From Gammaproteobacteria bacterium (GTDB lineage: Bacteria > Pseudomonadota > Gammaproteobacteria > SG8-11): a stretch of DNA of 45,240 nt. Location: the NCBI GenBank assembly GCA_024641505.1, contig JAHECY010000024.1, positions 1 through 45,240 of the forward strand, in the 5' to 3' direction. Below the pieces are notes generated by a model that did no database searches, was not told the DNA's origin, and saw only the letters and a program-made list of their open reading frames with translations. The number at the start of each line of letters is the position of its first letter. Positions within the stretch are counted from its first letter, which is position 1. Positions 34,671 to 43,445 of this stretch are shown one piece after another. The position numbers and the translations under genes were made by a program.

Positions 34671-35639
34671 TCAGGCGCAGGCGATATCACCGGTGCGAAT
34701 TGCGTCCCGGCCACTGCGTTTGGCGGCATAGAGAGCGGAATCGGCTTTTTTCAACAAATTGTCGATGGAAAGGTCGTCACGCTGGGACTCGATGACGCCG
34801 GCGCTGATTGTGTAGTGAAGGCTGTGATCGTTGGTTTGTACGGATTGCGATTTCAACGCTTCACGCAACCGGGCGGCGGCAAAATGCGCTTGGTGCACCC
34901 CGGTTTGGGGCATCAAGGCGATAAACTCATCGCCGCCCAAGCGGGCGATGGTGTCAATGTCACGGAAAATCTGTTTGCTGACCAGTGCGAGATGTCTGAG
35001 CACTTCGTCGCCGGCATTATGCCCGAAGGTGTCATTGATGGTCTTGAAACGGTCGATGTCAAACAGGATCAGGGCAAGTCGCGTATTGTAGCGCCTGACA
35101 CGGTCCAGTTCCTTGGTCAACAGCTGGATGAAATGCCGGCGGTTGCAGATCCCTGTCAGGTCGTCAGTCAGTGCCAGTTTGGTGAGTTCGTTGCACGTTC
35201 TTTGGTAGTCGCTGATGTTGCGCAACACCAGCAAGTGCAATGTTTCGTGTTGAGTGGTAACCATGTCACTATGAATTTCCAGATCAACCGGGTCGCTGCC
35301 GGTGCCGGAACCAATTCGCAGGCGTTTTATGGTGCGGTTTTCTCCCATGGCGTCCTGGACTACGGGCGCCGCCAACATCCAATCAATGTTGTAGTCCCGC
35401 TTCCGCTTTTCGGAAATGTGAAGCAGTTTGCATGCGGCCGCGTTGGCGTCGAGTACCTCACCTTTTTTATTGGCGAGCAAAACGGCATCGGGCAAGTGGT
35501 CGATTATTAAAGATGCGTAACTGTTTTTCGCCAACCGCATCTTTTGCTGACGGTTGGTTTCAGCTAACTGATCGATGGATGGCACTGCGCTTAAGGAGCT
35601 AAACTTGAAATTCGCTAAATTTGTTTTCGGGTCGTTCAT
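34671..35639 (-). CDS. PAS-GGDEF diguanylate cyclase
   Basis: A 322-residue cytoplasmic cyclase that makes c-di-GMP. A PAS domain (about 38-145; IIDHLPDAVLLANKKGEVLD) precedes the GGDEF domain (about 155-318). The active site is canonical R233-LGGDEF239, with LALTDDLTGICNRRHF and FDIDRFKTINDTFGHNAGDE. Product-inhibition I-site RxxD is present as R226-D-I-D229, five residues before GGDEF. No transmembrane segment is seen, so the PAS domain likely senses an intracellular signal. The ATG at 35639 is accepted. The tandem-PilZ protein at 554-1456 is a possible receptor. Confidence 0.92.
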   Translation of the reverse strand: MNDPKTNLANFKFSSLSAVPSIDQLAETNRQQKMRLAKNSYASLIIDHLPDAVLLANKKGEVLDANAAACKLLHISEKRKRDYNIDWMLAAPVVQDAMGENRTIKRLRIGSGTGSDPVDLEIHSDMVTTQHETLHLLVLRNISDYQRTCNELTKLALTDDLTGICNRRHFIQLLTKELDRVRRYNTRLALILFDIDRFKTINDTFGHNAGDEVLRHLALVSKQIFRDIDTIARLGGDEFIALMPQTGVHQAHFAAARLREALKSQSVQTNDHSLHYTISAGVIESQRDDLSIDNLLKKADSALYAAKRSGRDAIRTGDIACA

Positions 35640-36221
35640 AGTGTTTCCTTGTGGCGCGCAGTCATTTGTCCGATGTGTTATGCATCTTTTGTCACCTGCT
35701 CCAAGTCGTTCACCGCGATCCGTTCGCCTTGCGAATTTTTATGTTCCGACACGAAATGCCGGTAATATGCCACTGACCTTACCTGAGGAAAATTAAATAC
35801 GAATTAATTAATTACTAGTACATTTAACGTGTTGCACAATATTTCCGGTTCAGAATTAACATTATTTAATAATTGAACGCGGTTGACGCGATGAAATGAA
35901 ACGTTTGTTGTAACATGGCAGTAGATTGTGGTGAAACGAGTACACATTGTTTACGACACTTAAATATCCCCATGTCTCGACAGGATACCGCTAATAAGAG
36001 CGGCGCCACATAAAATTAACGCCGCCTATTTCAAGTAAAATCTATAAGCCATACCAAAATAGTAGTAAAATGTCGCGGCAGAGAGTTCATGCCTTGGCTG
36101 TTTGGTGACATTTCCTGAACCTGGTGCGCTGTCATCGGAGAGCGTGATGCTAAGGCGGTAGAGTAAGCCATGACAATTACTCCTGGGCATCAATAGTAAC
36201 GGGGCATAGGGACAACTACAT
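35640..36221. other. Intergenic region, no gene seen
   Basis: This 582-base, largely AT-rich stretch lies between the divergent cyclase and AEC transporter genes. Visible items are a TTGACG hexamer (near 35883) without a clear -10 partner, and a small hairpin GCGGCG/CGCCGC (36000-36025). A short frame at 35575-35796 overlaps the cyclase start and lacks support. Confidence 0.4.
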
Positions 36222-37148
36222 GTGATCGAAGTTCTGCTGCAAATGGGTGCGTTGATTATCTGCGGTATTGTCTGGCGTCGGGTACGTCCCGGAAAGCTCG
36301 AACCGATGGCGACCCGTAAGGTGCTTACCTCCCTGGTGTATTACTTGCTGTTGCCAGCCTTGGTGTTGTCGGTGCTGTGGCGCGCGGATCTGGGGACCGG
36401 ATCGCTAATGATCGCCGGCGCGGCAGCGGTTGCGGTAGTCATCGGCATGCTGGTCAGCTTGCTGATCTGTCGGGCGTGTAAAACCGGTTCGGCGCAGGCC
36501 GGTGCTTTGATACTTGCGGCAACTTTCCCCAACGCAACTTATTTAGGATTGCCGGTGCTTGAGGCGACGTTCGGCCCTTGGGCCCGCAGTATCGCCATTC
36601 AATATGACTTGTTCGCCTGTACACCATTGTTGTTTACCCTGGGTATTTGGGTGGCGGCGCGCTTGGGTACCGGGGACAGCAGTGAACCACGGGGATTTGC
36701 GGCACTGCTTCGGATACCCGCGCTGTGGGCAGCGATGGCGGCCATTACTCTCAATGTCCTGGCCGTGCCCATGCCCGAGGTGATCAAGGGATTTCTGCAG
36801 TTATTGGAACGGGGGGTCGTGCCCCTCATGCTGTTTTCATTGGGGCTTAGCTTGGAGTGGCGGCAATCCGGCTGGCGCGTTTTGCCAATGGTGGCGCCGG
36901 TGGTATTGATTCGCATGTTTGTGGTGCCGGCCTTGGTATTGGCGGGTCTCGTCATGCTCGGTGCCGACATGAGCGGAGAAGTGCGCGCGGCGATCATCAT
37001 GGAGTCGGCAATGCCATGCATGGTGCTGGGGCTGGTGATCTGCGACCAATTTAACCTTGATACGGCATTGTATGCGGTGGCAGTGACCGTAACCACGGCC
37101 TTGAGTCTCGTCACGTTGCCATTGTGGTACGGTTGGCTGATGACTTGA
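36222..37148 (+). CDS. AEC-family transporter
   Basis: A 308-residue membrane protein of the auxin efflux carrier (AEC) family, which moves small carboxylates or related solutes. Ten hydrophobic spans in two halves are visible: LLQMGALIICGIVWRRVRPG, VLTSLVYYLLLPALVLSVLW, then ILAATFPNATYLGLPVLEAT (the characteristic NxxYLGLP motif), and the second half with VVPLMLFSLGLSLEWR, VVLIRMFVVPALVL and ESAMPCMVLGLVICDQFNLD. The start is a GTG at 36222 with AGGG some nine bases upstream. Substrate is unknown. It converges with yihY, 10 bases apart. Confidence 0.88.
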   Translation: MIEVLLQMGALIICGIVWRRVRPGKLEPMATRKVLTSLVYYLLLPALVLSVLWRADLGTGSLMIAGAAAVAVVIGMLVSLLICRACKTGSAQAGALILAATFPNATYLGLPVLEATFGPWARSIAIQYDLFACTPLLFTLGIWVAARLGTGDSSEPRGFAALLRIPALWAAMAAITLNVLAVPMPEVIKGFLQLLERGVVPLMLFSLGLSLEWRQSGWRVLPMVAPVVLIRMFVVPALVLAGLVMLGADMSGEVRAAIIMESAMPCMVLGLVICDQFNLDTALYAVAVTVTTALSLVTLPLWYGWLMT

Positions 37149-37158
37149 GCAACGTCCG

Positions 37159-38040
37159 TCAGGCTTTGCGGGGTTTGGCCGCGGCGGCGATTTGTTCATA
37201 CTCGGCGATGATCTGAGCGCCTACAAGCAGGATAATGGCGGCGATTTCCAGGCTGAGCAGGATCACGATGGTGGTCGCAAATGCGCCATAAAGAATGTTC
37301 ACCGGAGACCAGTTGTTAAAATACCAGATTAGAAAACTGCGTGTTGCTTCCCAGAGCAGTGTGGCACTGGTGCCTCCGATCAGGGCGTGGCGCCATTTGG
37401 TGTGGCCCACGGGCATCACCAGATAGAAAGAAGTCAACATGATGATTTCGCCGAGCAGAGTGATGGTCGATATATAAAAAGATTCGGTGTCACTCAAGGT
37501 GAATTCACCACCGAACAGATGCAGGCTTCGGGTGTTCATAGTCTGCAGCAAACCATCGACGGCAGTTACCAGCAGCAGACTCAGGGCCAGTAACGAAATA
37601 TAGACATAGGGAATAACCAATGACAGCAACACCGGTCGCCGTCGAGTCTCGGCACGGTGAGAAAAAATTACCAGCATGATGTTTTCCAGAACAGTGAAGG
37701 CAAACGAGCTGAAGACCAGCATACTGCCCAAGCCCATCCATCCCACAAGATGCCGGTTTTCCAGAACCAGACGAATCTGCGCCAGCACTTCATCCGTGCG
37801 GCCGGGTGCCACCATGACCACATAATCATGCATGGTCGCGAGCAATACTTCAGTATCATAAATAGCGGATACCAGCACCAGCACCACGACGATGACCGGC
37901 ACGATGGAAAGCAAGGAATAATATGCCAGCGCGCCAGCCAACAGCACGCCCTGATTGGCGCGAAATCGACAAAACACCTGCCAGATAAAGCCCAGTGGAT
38001 GTTCCATAATATGGTGCATGCGTTCAGACGGCTGGAACAT
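37159..38040 (-). CDS. YihY/BrkB-family inner membrane protein
   Basis: A 293-residue membrane protein of the YihY/BrkB (UPF0761-like) family, of uncertain function. It starts with an amphipathic region, then LLAGALAYYSLLSIVPVIVV (the family signature near 35-55), and about six spans, including SMLVFSSFAFTVLENIMLVI, VIPYVYISLLALSLLLVTAV and the C-terminal LLSLEIAAIILLVGAQIIAE. The loop VGHTKWRHALIGGTSATLLW is also typical. BrkB was once thought a serum-resistance factor or ribonuclease; neither is proven. The start is 14 bases downstream of kbl, on the same strand, so it is probably the third gene of the tdh-kbl operon. Confidence 0.88.
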   Translation of the reverse strand: MFQPSERMHHIMEHPLGFIWQVFCRFRANQGVLLAGALAYYSLLSIVPVIVVVLVLVSAIYDTEVLLATMHDYVVMVAPGRTDEVLAQIRLVLENRHLVGWMGLGSMLVFSSFAFTVLENIMLVIFSHRAETRRRPVLLSLVIPYVYISLLALSLLLVTAVDGLLQTMNTRSLHLFGGEFTLSDTESFYISTITLLGEIIMLTSFYLVMPVGHTKWRHALIGGTSATLLWEATRSFLIWYFNNWSPVNILYGAFATTIVILLSLEIAAIILLVGAQIIAEYEQIAAAAKPRKA

Positions 38041-38054
38041 TTACTACCTGCTGC

Positions 38055-39251
38055 TTACAATACATTGAGTTCTTTACCGGTCGCAGTGAAGGCTTCAATG
38101 GCTTGATCAAGTTGCGCGATGGAGTGTGCCGCGGATATTTGGCAGCGGATACGCGCTTGTCCCAGGGGCACCACCGGATAGAAGAAACCAACCACATAAA
38201 CGCCCTTGGTCAACATGCGCGCCGCCATTTCCTGGGCGAGCGGCGCCTCGTACAGCATAACCGGCACAATCGGGTGTTCACCGGGCAGGATATCAAATCC
38301 CGCGTCGCGCATACCAGCGCGAAAATGCCGGGTGTTATCCATGAGTTGTGCGCGCAATGCGCTACTCTCACTGAGCAATTCCAGAGCTTGAATGCCTGCC
38401 GCCGCCAGCGCCGGGGGCAGGGTATTGGAAAACAAATAAGGTCGGGAGCGTTGGCGCAGCAAGTCGATAATGGGACGCTTGGCCGCGGTAAATCCGCCGG
38501 AGCCGCCCCCCAGGGCCTTACCCAGAGTCGATGTGTAAATATCGATATTATCCATGACGCCGAAATGCTCCGCGCTGCCCCGGCCTGTCGGGCCGATGAA
38601 TCCGGTGGCGTGGGAATCGTCCACCATCACCTGGGCGTGATAGCGGCGCGCCAGATCGGTAATAACGTCTAGTTTTGCCAGTTCCCCATCCATGCTGAAC
38701 ACGCCGTCCGTGGCAATCAGACGTATGCGGCAGGCGGCTGCTGCTTTGAGTTTACGCTCAAGATCGGCCATGTCGCCATGGGCGTAGCGTAAACGCGTGG
38801 CTTTGCATAATCGCACGCCATCGATAATAGAGGCATGATTGAGCTGGTCGCTGATGACCGCATCCTGCGCGTCGAGCAGGGTTTCGAATAAACCGGTATT
38901 GGCGTCAAAGCATGAGGTGTACAGAATAGCATCTTCTGTCTGGAGAAAAGCGGCAATGCTTTGCTCCAGTGTCTTATGCAGATCCTGGGTGCCGCATATA
39001 AACCGCACCGAAGCCATGCCGAAGCCGTGACTTTGGAGAGCGGCACTGGCGGCAGCGATTAACCGCGGGTGATTGGCCAATCCGAGATAATTGTTGGCAC
39101 AGAAATTCAGAACCGGTCCCGCTTCGCGGGCGCCAATGGTAACGCCCTGGGGCGTACTAATGGTACGTTCCTGTTTATACAAACCTGACTGGCGGATACC
39201 GTCAAGTACCAGACTACAATGCTGGTCGAGGTCCGGCATGGGGCGGTTCAT
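38055..39251 (-). CDS. kbl: Glycine C-acetyltransferase (KBL)
   Basis: A PLP enzyme that cleaves 2-amino-3-oxobutyrate with CoA to glycine and acetyl-CoA, the second step of threonine catabolism. It has 398 residues (E. coli 398). It shows [65 protein letters not shown] (D211, H214) and PLP-lysine K245 in [14 protein letters not shown]. The C-terminal domain ends with [20 protein letters not shown], typical of the family. It lies 25 bases after tdh in the standard tdh-kbl arrangement. Confidence 0.96.
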   Translation of the reverse strand: MNRPMPDLDQHCSLVLDGIRQSGLYKQERTISTPQGVTIGAREAGPVLNFCANNYLGLANHPRLIAAASAALQSHGFGMASVRFICGTQDLHKTLEQSIAAFLQTEDAILYTSCFDANTGLFETLLDAQDAVISDQLNHASIIDGVRLCKATRLRYAHGDMADLERKLKAAAACRIRLIATDGVFSMDGELAKLDVITDLARRYHAQVMVDDSHATGFIGPTGRGSAEHFGVMDNIDIYTSTLGKALGGGSGGFTAAKRPIIDLLRQRSRPYLFSNTLPPALAAAGIQALELLSESSALRAQLMDNTRHFRAGMRDAGFDILPGEHPIVPVMLYEAPLAQEMAARMLTKGVYVVGFFYPVVPLGQARIRCQISAAHSIAQLDQAIEAFTATGKELNVL

Positions 39252-39276
39252 TCCTTGCGTGCCGATGGTTGAACAA

Positions 39277-40308
39277 TCAGTCCCATTGCAATATCACCTT
39301 GCCGCAGTTGCCTTGGTGTACCACATCGAACGCCTGCTGGTAGTTGTCAATGTCGAAAGTGTGGGTGATGACGCCGGCGATATTCAGTCCGCTGCGCAGT
39401 AATTGCGTCATCTTATACCAGGTTTCGAACATCTCACGGCCGTAAATGCCCTTTAGGTGCAAACCCTTGAATAGAATTTCATCCCAGTTGATCAGTGTCG
39501 TCGGTGGTAAAAAACCAAGCATCGCAATCCGGCCGCCGTGATACATGTGATGCAGCATATCGTTGAACGCCTGCGGGTTGCCCGACATTTCCAGGCCCAC
39601 ATCAAAGCCATTGGACATTTTCAAATCGCCCATGACGTCGTCCAGAGATTCTTTCATGACATTCACCGGGCGCGCCACACGCATCAGATCGACCAGTTTC
39701 AGTCGGTGGGTATTGACGTCGGTAATGACAATATGACGTGCGCCGGCGGCATGACACACAGCAGCCGCCATGATGCCAATGGGGCCGGCGCCGGTGATCA
39801 GGACATCCTCACCCACAAGATCAAACGACAATGCGGTGTGTACCGCATTGCCCAGTGGGTCCATGATGGCGGCGATTTCCGAAGAAATGTCCTCATGAAC
39901 CGGCCATATATTGGCGGCAGGTACCGCCACGTATTCCGCGAAAGCCCCGTCGCGTCCGCCGCCGATCCCTACGGACTGACGGCACAGGTGCCGCTTGCCG
40001 GCCCGGCAATTACGGCATAACCCGCAGGTGACATGACCCTCCGCGGTGACCCGTTGACCTCTCTCTAAGCCATAGACGCCAGGGCCCATATCAACGATTT
40101 CGCCGACAAATTCATGGCCGATTATCCGCGGGACCTTGATGTTGCGCTGTGCCCAGTCGTCCCAGTGGTAAATATGCAGATCCGTACCACAAATACCCGT
40201 TTTGTGTACCTTGATAAGCACTTCGTTGGTGTCTATGGCGGGGACTGCCACTGTTTCCATCCAGATCCCGGGTTCTGCTCGATTCTTGATCAGGGCTTTC
40301 ATTTTCAT
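39277..40308 (-). CDS. tdh: L-threonine 3-dehydrogenase
   Basis: A zinc-dependent NAD dehydrogenase that oxidises threonine to 2-amino-3-oxobutyrate, passed to KBL. From the ATG at 40308 it has 343 residues (E. coli 341), starting [18 protein letters not shown]. Catalytic zinc ligands are C40 and H65-E66 ([14 protein letters not shown] and GHEFVGE). Structural zinc ligands are C95, C98, C101 and C109. The Rossmann motif is [12 protein letters not shown], and [16 protein letters not shown] is specific to Tdh. An upstream in-frame Met (40368) is not needed and lies in the promoter region. A 6-bp hairpin and a promoter-like TATAAT lie upstream. Confidence 0.95.
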   Translation of the reverse strand: MKMKALIKNRAEPGIWMETVAVPAIDTNEVLIKVHKTGICGTDLHIYHWDDWAQRNIKVPRIIGHEFVGEIVDMGPGVYGLERGQRVTAEGHVTCGLCRNCRAGKRHLCRQSVGIGGGRDGAFAEYVAVPAANIWPVHEDISSEIAAIMDPLGNAVHTALSFDLVGEDVLITGAGPIGIMAAAVCHAAGARHIVITDVNTHRLKLVDLMRVARPVNVMKESLDDVMGDLKMSNGFDVGLEMSGNPQAFNDMLHHMYHGGRIAMLGFLPPTTLINWDEILFKGLHLKGIYGREMFETWYKMTQLLRSGLNIAGVITHTFDIDNYQQAFDVVHQGNCGKVILQWD

Positions 40309-40325
40309 GGTCGCGCACCCGGAGT

Positions 40326-40355
40326 TTGCCCCCAGCGGGGCATTACAAATATTAT
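40326..40355 (+). promoter_or_regulatory. Possible promoter for the cytochrome gene
   Basis: On the plus strand TTGCCC (40326-40331) and TATTAT (40350-40355) are separated by 18 bases and overlap the opposite-strand tdh promoter, making a back-to-back arrangement. Weak by-eye call. Confidence 0.3.
40327..40342 (-). promoter_or_regulatory. Small hairpin in the tdh leader
   Basis: TGCCCC and GGGGCA form a perfect 6-bp stem with a 4-base loop. It lies between the predicted transcription start and the tdh start codon, so it could affect tdh translation or stability. Confidence 0.4.
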
Positions 40356-40381
40356 AGGCAAGGATCACCTAAATAGTACAA
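40351..40381 (-). promoter_or_regulatory. Probable promoter for tdh-kbl
   Basis: On the minus strand TTGTAC (40381 to 40376) and a perfect -10 TATAAT (40356 to 40351) are separated by 19 bases, slightly long. The predicted start of transcription is near 40344, ahead of the tdh ATG at 40308. Confidence 0.45.
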
Positions 40382-40439
40382 TGACCAGGGTAAAGAATTT
40401 ATAGAGCTGTATTCAATATATTGACAAAAAGGCATTCCG

Positions 40440-41621
40440 GTGGTTACCAGTAATACTTTGATCCGAACATCCCAGGCGCTGTTTTCGAAACTGCGCGTCA
40501 TACCGGTATTGTGTTGTTGTATGGTTGCGTTGCCTGCCAATGCCGGCGCCGTGGATGCCGCGGGCCTTAACCAGGCCATGAGTCAAATTGGAAAGATCAT
40601 GGAAGAGTTGTTCCCTCTCATTGTCGTGCAACGCGCTTTGGATGCTCAGGAGCAAACGCATATCCGGCAAGCAGTGCATCAAATGGAGTCTTTGTTCAGG
40701 CAGGCTGAACCCCACATTCGGCAAAAATCCAGTACCTATCAAGTGTCGTACCAATACATGCTGGGCCATCTGCAGACCATCGATACCGCGTTTGACTCCC
40801 TGGATATCAACTTCGTGCGCAGCCAGCTGTATGAACTGGGGTCGATTTGCAGCTCCTGTCATGTCCAGGATGCCCGCACCCGAACGTTGTTCCAAGGTAA
40901 CGGGCGCAGTCGTTTCAACGATGACTATTCTTACGCCGAATTCAACTATGTTACCCGAAATTACGACGAGGCGCTGCGATACTATGATGCCTTTTTAAGA
41001 ACCGATACCGTCAAGACCGAACTTGAATTGGTTCGCCCATTGCAGAGGCTGGTCACGATCATGATACAAGTGCGCAATAATCCCGATCAGGCGGTGCAGT
41101 CCCTGCGTGCATATGTACCTTTGCTGCAACACACGGACGAAACCCGGAAACAATTGCTGGGATGGATCAAAGGCGTAAAAGAGCTCATGCCCATGGTCCG
41201 GGAAGCGGGCGAACCGGAAGAATTCAGTGTGGTACAACGGTATGCCCTGCAGGTACTGGCTGACCCCCTGAAGACGCGGGGGACCATGTACGCGACGCCG
41301 GAACAGGAAATATCCAGGGTTTGGCTGCGCGGGGTGTTGTTTCGCTACCTGGCGCAACGTGCCGCGGAGCAGGAAATTCCGATGCTGCTCTATTGGCTGG
41401 CGTTGTGCGAGCGCGCCATTGGTTATGATTTCTATTTCTCACTGGCGGATCTGTATTTGAAAGAATGCATGATGAGCTATGCCAAGCATCCATATGCGCG
41501 CCTGTGTTTTCAAGAATATGAAGCGTATGTGGCGCATACCTATTCCGGTTCCGCGGGGGAGTTCATCCCCGAGGAAGTGCAACAAGAAATCCATAAACTG
41601 CGCAAACTGGTTCATCAATAA
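40440..41621 (+). CDS. Exported mono-heme cytochrome-like protein
   Basis: A 393-residue exported protein. The start is a GTG at 40440; the signal peptide is hydrophobic near LRVIPVLCCCMVALPANAGA, with likely cleavage after ANA (about residue 35). A single heme-binding motif C137-S-S-C140-H141 (GSICSSCHVQDAR) follows a helical stretch of about 100 residues, as in cytochrome c-prime-like folds. The region after the motif (about 150-393) is helix-rich with paired repeats (YDEALRYYDAFLRTD, TPEQEISRVWLRGVLF) and resembles TPR-like structure, but I do not recognise a family. It is divergent from tdh-kbl. Candidate role: electron transfer or sensing in the periplasm. That it binds heme is an inference from CxxCH. 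Confidence 0.7.
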   Translation: MVTSNTLIRTSQALFSKLRVIPVLCCCMVALPANAGAVDAAGLNQAMSQIGKIMEELFPLIVVQRALDAQEQTHIRQAVHQMESLFRQAEPHIRQKSSTYQVSYQYMLGHLQTIDTAFDSLDINFVRSQLYELGSICSSCHVQDARTRTLFQGNGRSRFNDDYSYAEFNYVTRNYDEALRYYDAFLRTDTVKTELELVRPLQRLVTIMIQVRNNPDQAVQSLRAYVPLLQHTDETRKQLLGWIKGVKELMPMVREAGEPEEFSVVQRYALQVLADPLKTRGTMYATPEQEISRVWLRGVLFRYLAQRAAEQEIPMLLYWLALCERAIGYDFYFSLADLYLKECMMSYAKHPYARLCFQEYEAYVAHTYSGSAGEFIPEEVQQEIHKLRKLVHQ

Positions 41622-42075
41622 ACCGGGTGAATGCTGGGCGGTGGCTGATGTCATCGTGCCGGTATGCGCCGGGTATCGAACTTGACTCGCGGGTTTACAG
41701 CCAATACCAATCGCTACCAACGCAAACGACCAGGTGTCTATCAAACGGTGGCGCTTATCCATTGTTATTATACAGATATATCCGATAGTGATTGTGGCAC
41801 GCAAGGCCAAAGTCAGACCTCCCCCAAAACGTGGACCGTTTTAAGTAGTTGAAAATTTGACCAAGAGAAATCGCAATTTGCGTGGAATAATTTTGTGACG
41901 CAGTTCACACATTGTGCGTGACACCCCTTCAGATTTCGTGGTGGGTGGACGAAAGAGATGCCAGTTCAAGAAGAACAGCAACGAATGGTTGTATGGCAGG
42001 AGTCCAGGAGATGTATTTCCCTCCGCCGGGAGATGCAGGTCATTTTTAAACTACGCACATAACAAGGTTAATTTC
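41622..42075. other. Intergenic region with CRP-type site
   Basis: No gene is evident for 450 bases, apart from the regulatory elements of the small peptide gene downstream. The perfect CRP site at 41894-41909 is listed separately. A second partial match TGTGCGTGACAC lies at 41914-41925. The leader 41970-42075 holds the short complementary arms CTCC-GCCG-GGAG near 42020. No clear -10 box could be chosen. Confidence 0.5.
41894..41909 (+). promoter_or_regulatory. Perfect CRP-type binding site
   Basis: TGTGA-CGCAGT-TCACA (41894-41909) matches the CRP/Vfr core consensus TGTGA-N6-TCACA in all ten fixed positions, with AT-rich flanks. It is centred 174 bases before the ATG of the small secreted peptide. 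It could act as a class I or II activator site for that gene. An FNR or CRP-family paralogue cannot be excluded. Confidence 0.7.
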
Positions 42076-42222
42076 ATGAAAAAAATAATTGCATTGACAT
42101 TTATCGCCCTCATGTTTGGCAGCTTGGCTCACGCGGGCACTTCGGATTATACGGCTGAAACCTGGCAAAACATTGAATTAGATGGCAATTTCGGACCTGC
42201 GGATTGCGCGAAGGATAATTAA
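42076..42222 (+). CDS. Small secreted peptide precursor
   Basis: A 48-residue precursor that I do not recognise. It begins with a textbook signal peptide, MKKIIALTFIALMFGSLAHA (cleavage after AHA, residue 20). The mature part is only 28 residues: GTSDYTAETWQNIELDG then NFGPADCAKDN. It is acidic, with one cysteine and no TM segment. AAGG lies about 10 bases before the ATG at 42076. It has a perfect CRP-type site upstream and a very strong terminator directly downstream, so it is a self-contained unit, supporting that it is a real gene. Its role (signal, inhibitor, coating or metal-binding peptide) is unknown. Confidence 0.7.
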   Translation: MKKIIALTFIALMFGSLAHAGTSDYTAETWQNIELDGNFGPADCAKDN

Positions 42223-42228
42223 GCCTCG

Positions 42229-42280
42229 ACCCCGGGTCGGTTGGAAACGTTGCTTTCCGGCCGACCCGGGTGTTTTTTTT
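42229..42280 (+). terminator. Strong intrinsic terminator after the peptide gene
   Basis: ACCCGGGTCGGTTGGAAA-type left arm (near 42230-42247) pairs with TTTCCGGCCGACCCGGGT (near 42254-42271), with two mismatches near the loop, and eight T residues follow (42273-42280). This is the longest terminator stem in the window. Confidence 0.9.
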
Positions 42281-42394
42281 CCGTGCCGTTCCTGGTCAAT
42301 TCACAATAAGCAAAGATAATAGAGTTCCATGAACTGCATTAATTGCGGTTACTCCTGGGCAAGGACCGTGCAGGGGCTTTATAATTTAACATCA

Positions 42395-43177
42395 ATGAGA
42401 TCCCCTTCTAAACAGTTGGAATTATTTATGCCTGTGGGTGCCAGGGCCAACAGTGATTCCGCGTCACCCGTGCCGCCACCGTACGCAGTACGGATCAGCG
42501 CGCGTGCCAAGCGCATGCAATTGCGGATTACTTCCGTGGGACAGGTGGAGGTGATTCTGCCCAAACGGATGCATGTCCGACATGTACCCCCATTTGTGGC
42601 GGAGCATCAAGTCTGGATCCACCAGACTCTGCGTGAGCTGCAACAGCGCCAGAAAGAACAGCCAGACCTGTACAGTTTGCAACCGAGCGTCATCCACTTG
42701 CCGTCGGTGCACCAGACTTGGCGGGTGAGCCACTGTAGCGGCGTACGTAACAAAATTGAAGTGCTGACTACCCCGGCGCAACAGCCACATCTGCAGATCA
42801 CTTCGGCAACAGCGGAAGATACGCGACGGGTACTACGGCAATGGTTGATGGCGACCGGTAAACGCGAATTGCTGCCGCGCTTTGAGCAGGTGAGCCGGGA
42901 TGCCGGACTGGGCTTTAATGCTGCCGGTATCCGGCGCCAGAAAACATTATGGGGCAGTTGCAGTGCGCAGAAGAATATCAGTTTGAATTGCAATTTGTTG
43001 TTTGTGACCCCACGCTTGATGCGTTATGTTTTTATTCATGAGCTCTGTCATACGGTATACTGCAATCATTCGGCACGGTTTTGGGACCTGGTCGGGCGTT
43101 TTGAACCGGAATACAAGAATCTTGACAAGGATCTGCGCAACGCCACCCGTTCCATACCAGTCTGGGCTTACTCCTAA
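42395..43177 (+). CDS. DUF45/YgjP-like metallopeptidase
   Basis: A putative zinc metallopeptidase of the YgjP/DUF45 family (M48-like, SprT-like fold), 260 residues from the ATG at 42395. An in-frame ATG at 42329 would add 22 residues (CINCGYSWARTV) of doubtful origin, and a later ATG at 42428 is also possible. The domain begins with YAVRISARAKRMQLRI, has the family motif TLWGSCSAQKNISLNCNLLF, and carries the zinc site H215-ELCH219 with H225 in NHSARFW. E. coli YgjP is shorter; the family is thought to be a cytoplasmic protease of unknown substrate. The strong terminator upstream indicates separate transcription from the secreted peptide. Confidence 0.82.
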   Translation: MRSPSKQLELFMPVGARANSDSASPVPPPYAVRISARAKRMQLRITSVGQVEVILPKRMHVRHVPPFVAEHQVWIHQTLRELQQRQKEQPDLYSLQPSVIHLPSVHQTWRVSHCSGVRNKIEVLTTPAQQPHLQITSATAEDTRRVLRQWLMATGKRELLPRFEQVSRDAGLGFNAAGIRRQKTLWGSCSAQKNISLNCNLLFVTPRLMRYVFIHELCHTVYCNHSARFWDLVGRFEPEYKNLDKDLRNATRSIPVWAYS

Positions 43178-43225
43178 ACGCGCCGCTGTCAGGCGAACAG
43201 TCGGCGCCAAACATCCGGAGTTTCA

Positions 43226-43429
43226 ATGGAAGCACGTATTACCGAATTGGAGACCCGTCTGGCATTTCAGGACGACACTCTTAATCAGTTGAACGACGTC
43301 ATTGTGCGACAACAATGGCAGATTGATCGGCTTCAGGCGCAAATGCTGCAATTGCAGGATCGGCTCAAGAGTCTGATACCCAGTGATGTTGCGCCGGCGT
43401 CGGAAGAAACGCCACCACCTCACTATTGA
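43226..43429 (+). CDS. slyX: SlyX-family protein
   Basis: A 67-residue coiled-coil protein of the SlyX family, of unknown function. The sequence MEARITELETRLAFQDDTLN and QLNDVIVRQQWQIDRLQAQM gives an uninterrupted heptad pattern, and the tail ends PPPHY, the SlyX hallmark. GGAG lies before the ATG at 43226. It lies between the DUF45 gene and the PLA2-like lipoprotein, in the same orientation. Confidence 0.92.
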   Translation: MEARITELETRLAFQDDTLNQLNDVIVRQQWQIDRLQAQMLQLQDRLKSLIPSDVAPASEETPPPHY

Positions 43430-43445
43430 ACGACAGGGAGTTTAT

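Noticed and set aside
36177-42360. Shared 13-mer TTACTCCTGGGCA at 36177 and 42348
   Set aside because: Several 13-base matches are expected by chance in 45 kb; flanks do not match.
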